Source: Gigantopelta aegis (taxonomy: Eukaryota > Mollusca > Gastropoda > Neomphalida > Peltospiridae). From it: a stretch of DNA of 64,000 nt. Below the pieces are notes generated by a model, which did no database searches, was not told the origin of the DNA, and saw only the letters and a list, made by a program, of their open reading frames with translations. The first letter of the stretch is position 1, and each line of letters starts with the position of its first letter. The stretch lies in assembly GCF_016097555.1 (NCBI RefSeq), contig NC_054707.1, positions 84,179,621 through 84,243,620 of the forward strand. The letters are read 5' to 3'. The translations under genes were made by a program, and so were the position numbers. Positions 63,526 to 64,000 of this stretch are shown piece after piece.

Positions 63526-64000
63526 AAGTCGGAGGACCTTTGTTGCTATAGATTTTACAAGTTTACTAGCGAATCTGTCTTTCTCTTTTTGAGTCTGTTT
63601 ACTCACTTGCAATCAGAAAATGTCCGATACAGCACGTTATGGTACACAGGGTGTTGATAACATCCATGCACACTTTTAACAAGTAATAACTGAACACAAT
63701 TTATAAATGCTATTTAGAAACTAAAACAAATACGTTGTGTTCTGTCTGTTTTACGCCCAATTCGTGTATGCGTTTTAAAGTCTGTCGTTCTTGAAACACG
63801 GTTGAAGCCGATGATGAACGTCGTTAAACCATTCTCCAATCACTGCTATGTCGTCTCACCAATTACTGAATCTGGAAATATATATATAAATCATCCATAA
63901 GTACCTAAATTTGTTTTTCTATGTTATTTATAGATTGTTTCTGACATGTTTACGAAGTTATTAAATCTTTCAAGTGACTGATGTACTTCCAAAAGTAGAT
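63526..64000. other. Right edge, nothing recognised
   Basis: AT-rich sequence without a supportable gene or repeat. Confidence 0.4.

Overview
This window is animal nuclear DNA, AT-rich and intron-dominated, most likely from a gastropod mollusc. The evidence is split protein-coding exons with GT-AG introns, tRNA-derived SINEs of the kind common in molluscs, many eukaryotic DNA transposons and MITEs, a LINE fragment and abundant mini- and microsatellites. I cannot fix the genus from sequence alone.

Only one host gene is clear. It is a homolog of human KIAA0930 (C22orf9, DUF2045 family) on the + strand from 15746 to 55250. I assembled ten coding exons with consistent GT-AG borders and phases (124, 158, 105, 78, 102, 141, 192, 172, 153 and 41 nt; 1266 nt; 421 residues plus stop). 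The human protein has about 400 residues and the order of conserved blocks matches. The family has no established biochemical function.

Layout. 1-3190: AT-rich flank and a hAT (ZBED-like) transposase with one frameshift. 3191-9953: seven copies of a 472-bp unit with 17-bp terminal inverted repeats, arranged as three composite elements (unit-spacer-unit) separated by TTA. 9954-15745: MITEs, a hAT-like end, a full SINE with a 12-bp target duplication, a twin MITE, and a SINE carrying a nested MITE. 15746-30293: exon 1 and a 14.4-kb intron with a Merlin/IS1016-like transposase, a nearly intact Tc1 element, a MULE (Phantom-like) transposase with a LINE tail in one intron, a 2-kb hAT-like element and a large foldback. 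30294-55250: the remaining exons, separated by SINEs, MITEs and very large tandem arrays. 55251-64000: putative 3' UTR rich in tandem repeats, a dispersed repeat family, a second foldback and compound microsatellites.

The two most striking structures are these. First, three splice junctions of the KIAA0930 homolog lie in tandem arrays that copy the splice site itself: the exon 7 acceptor (12 units of 65 bp, so 11 decoy acceptors that all lead straight into an in-frame stop), the exon 6 donor and the exon 8 donor. Second, the 3.2-10 kb block is built from composite DNA elements whose ends are direct repeats that each look like a MITE. Intron 8 also holds a cluster of RFX X-box-like palindromes, and the 8-bp CRE palindrome occurs seven times in the window, mostly in or beside mobile elements.
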